Source of the DNA: Rhodothermota bacterium
GTDB lineage: Bacteria > Hydrogenedentota > Hydrogenedentia > Hydrogenedentales > GCA-2746185
DNA: 7,465 nt
Direction of reading: 5' to 3'
Assembly: GCA_009885415.1 (NCBI GenBank)
Contig: VFKU01000064.1
Coordinates: forward strand, 1-7,465
A model generated the notes under the pieces. That model saw only the letters and a program-made list of their open reading frames with translations. It ran no database searches and was not told the DNA's origin. Below are positions 6,103 through 7,465 of this stretch, one piece after another; the stretch's first letter is position 1; each line of letters begins with the position of its first letter. A program made the translations under genes and the position numbers.

Positions 6103-7079
6103 TCCGCATCGGAATCATGAGTTTCGCCCACGTCCACGCCCAGTCTTACGCGGCCTGCCTCGATAAAATCCCCGACGCCCAGCTCGCCGCGATCTGGGAC
6201 GACAAACCCGCACGCGGGCGCCGCGCCGCCCGCGAAAACGGCGTCCCTTTCTTTAAGAAACTCGACGAGTTTCTCGCCAGCGGCCTCCAGGGCGTTATCG
6301 TCTGTTCCGAAAACGCCGCGCACCGCGCGCATGTTGAAGCCGCCGCGCGCGCCGGCCTCGGCGTTCTCTGCGAGAAGCCCATCGCCACTACCCTTACCGA
6401 TGCCCGCGCCATGATCGCCGCCTGCGCCCAGGCCAAAGTCCCGCTCGGCATCGCCTTCCCTTGCCGCTTCGCCACTCCCCTGCTCGAAACCCGCGAGCGC
6501 CTCCGACGCGGCGAAATCGGCAAACTCCTCGCCGCCGCCTGCACCAACAACGGTCAATATCCCGGCGGCTGGTTCGCCGATCCCGCCCAGAGCGGCGGCG
6601 GCGCGGTGATGGACCACACCGTCCACGTCGCCGACGCGTTGCGCTGGATCACCGGCAGCGAATTCGCCCGCGTCTATTGCGCCTGCGGCAACAAAATCCA
6701 CGAAGGCCTCGGCACCGACGACGTCGGCAGCCTCCAGCTCGAAATGAAGAACGGCGCGCTCATCACCCACGTCGCGAGTTGGGACCGCCCCGAGTCCTTC
6801 CCCACCTGGGGCGATCTCACGCTCGACCTCACCGGCTCCAAAGGCTCACTGCGCGTCGACGCCTTCCGTCAAAAAATAGACGTTTACTCCGACGCGCTCG
6901 GTAAAGGCGCCTGGGCCGGCTGGGGCGACGACGCCAACCTCGCCCTCGTCCGCGATTTCGTCGCCAGCATTCGCAAGGGGCGCGCCCCCGCCGCTACCGG
7001 CAACGACGGCCTCCGCGCCCTAGAAGTCACCCTAGCCGCCTACCGCTCCGCCCAATCCGGGAAACCCGTCGCCCTCTGA
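6099..7079 (+). CDS. Gfo/Idh/MocA family NAD(P)-dependent oxidoreductase
   Basis: The 326-residue product has the two-domain family layout at normal length. The N-terminal Rossmann part holds GLQGVIVCSENAAH (62-75) and GLGVLCEKPIATTL (86-99), with the diagnostic Glu92-Lys93-Pro94. The C-terminal alpha/beta domain holds GGGAVMDHTVHVADALRW (166-183), with the Asp172-x-x-x-His176 pair typical of the active site, and closes with GNDGLRALEVTLAAYRSA (302-319). The usual GxGxxG loop is replaced by SFAHVH (8-13), a variant I associate with one branch of this family. The enzyme should oxidise or reduce a sugar, inositol or related polyol with NAD(P) in the cytoplasm; the substrate is not readable. Start: ATG at 6099, overlapping the Sel1 gene stop (ATGA), with GGGAG (6085-6089) nine bases upstream. 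It closes the three-gene operon. Unlike the first paralogue it appears catalytically complete. Confidence 0.92.
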   Translation: MIRIGIMSFAHVHAQSYAACLDKIPDAQLAAIWDDKPARGRRAARENGVPFFKKLDEFLASGLQGVIVCSENAAHRAHVEAAARAGLGVLCEKPIATTLTDARAMIAACAQAKVPLGIAFPCRFATPLLETRERLRRGEIGKLLAAACTNNGQYPGGWFADPAQSGGGAVMDHTVHVADALRWITGSEFARVYCACGNKIHEGLGTDDVGSLQLEMKNGALITHVASWDRPESFPTWGDLTLDLTGSKGSLRVDAFRQKIDVYSDALGKGAWAGWGDDANLALVRDFVASIRKGRAPAATGNDGLRALEVTLAAYRSAQSGKPVAL

Positions 7080-7091
7080 TGCGCGTTCGTA

Positions 7092-7112
7092 GCATGGGCG
7101 GCCCGCCCATGC
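7092..7112. repeat. Perfect palindrome, REP-like or terminator hairpin
   Basis: GCATGGGCG (7092-7100) and CGCCCATGC (7104-7112) form a perfect 9-bp stem around a GCC loop, 12 bases after the operon stop. No T-run follows on the plus strand (next bases ACCCATAAATG), so a simple intrinsic terminator is unlikely, although the hairpin could protect or end the operon mRNA. The form (TAGCATGGGCG, short loop, CGCCCATGC) resembles dispersed extragenic palindromes that I recall from genomes of uncultured, planctomycete-like bacteria. A single copy in this window cannot prove that it is a repeat family. Confidence 0.55.
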
Positions 7113-7219
7113 ACCCATAAATGTCCCAAAAGCCCGATGCGTCCCATTCCTCCCATTAACTAGCCCCATCCCCTCAATCTCAAGTATCCTCATCGAAACC
7201 AAAACTCAGAGGCCCCAAA

Positions 7220-7465
7220 ATGAAATCACACGCCATTCTTCTCACCCTCGTATCGCTTCTTGCCTGGGCGCCCCTGATCACCGCGCAGGACCACGCCCAC
7301 CCAGAAACCGGCCGCGTCCCCGCCCACATCCTCCCGGCGGATCGCGCCGGTATTCTGATCATGGAATCGCGAGACAAACTCGAAGAGCCCGAGAAGACGC
7401 TCGATCTCCTCGGCCTCAAAGACGGCGACGTCGTCGCCGATCTCGGCTGCGGCAACGGCTACTAC
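7220..7465 (+). CDS. Exported class I SAM-dependent methyltransferase, N-terminal fragment (3' end outside window)
   Basis: Eighty-two codons are visible, from the ATG at 7220 to the window edge. Residues 1-22 form a Sec-type signal peptide: MKSH, a hydrophobic core AILLTLVSLLAWAPLI, then TAQ with probable cleavage after Ala22. The mature part has RAGILIMESRDKLEEPEKTL (43-62) and then GLKDGDVVADLGCGNGYY (65-82). DLGCGNGY is motif I, the SAM-binding loop of Rossmann-fold methyltransferases. Small exported methyltransferases of this form occur in planctomycetes and related bacteria; their substrates are generally unknown. An exported SAM enzyme is odd because SAM is cytoplasmic, so the cleavable signal could instead be a membrane anchor. 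AGAGG (7208-7212) lies seven bases before the ATG. The 140-base gap with a palindrome separates it from the upstream operon, so it is probably a separate unit. Confidence 0.85.
   Translation, partial: MKSHAILLTLVSLLAWAPLITAQDHAHPETGRVPAHILPADRAGILIMESRDKLEEPEKTLDLLGLKDGDVVADLGCGNGYY

Noticed and set aside
5219..6166. Plus-strand open frame of 315 codons overlapping the Sel1 gene in another frame
   Set aside because: Pro/Ala/Ser/Arg-rich shadow without domain pattern, crossing the coupled Sel1/oxidoreductase junction.

Overview
The window is GC-rich, tightly packed bacterial DNA with no phage, transposon, CRISPR, tRNA or rRNA signal. It looks like a chromosomal segment of an environmental, probably uncultured, bacterium. 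Three things point towards a planctomycete, lentisphaera or Hydrogenedentota-like lineage: a large sulfatase-like lipoprotein carrying the VDTLRRDHLGCYGY signature, Gfo/Idh/MocA oxidoreductases, and an exported SAM methyltransferase. That placement is inference from gene style and no marker gene proves it. Shine-Dalgarno sequences are clear in front of most genes.

Layout, left to right. (1) Minus strand, 1-526: a probable promoter drives rpsU (ribosomal protein bS21, GTG start). A perfect hairpin follows, then the 5' end of an RluA/RluD-type pseudouridine synthase that runs off the window. (2) Plus strand, 641-2833: a 730-residue lipoprotein of the sulfatase/alkaline phosphatase superfamily, with Thr where sulfatases carry the formylglycine Cys/Ser. 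(3) Minus strand, 2845-3900: a leucine dehydrogenase-type amino acid dehydrogenase, convergent with the sulfatase-like gene at an 11-base gap. (4) Plus strand, 4037-7079: a compact three-gene operon joined by two ATGA stop/start overlaps. It encodes a Gfo/Idh/MocA-like protein that has lost the catalytic EKP motif, a ten-repeat Sel1-like (TPR-type) protein, and a second Gfo/Idh/MocA protein that keeps EKP but has an unusual SFAHVH sequence where the first has its Rossmann glycine loop. (5) A 140-base gap holds a perfect GCATGGGCG palindrome and short TCCCATT-type repeats. (6) From 7220 to the window end: the N-terminal part of an exported class I SAM-dependent methyltransferase.

The left part is translation housekeeping. 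The sulfatase-like gene and leucine dehydrogenase are independent metabolic or envelope genes. The most unusual unit is the operon at 4037-7079. Its translational coupling suggests the three products act together, perhaps with the Sel1 protein as scaffold for an unequal pair of oxidoreductase-fold proteins. The substrate cannot be read from the sequence.
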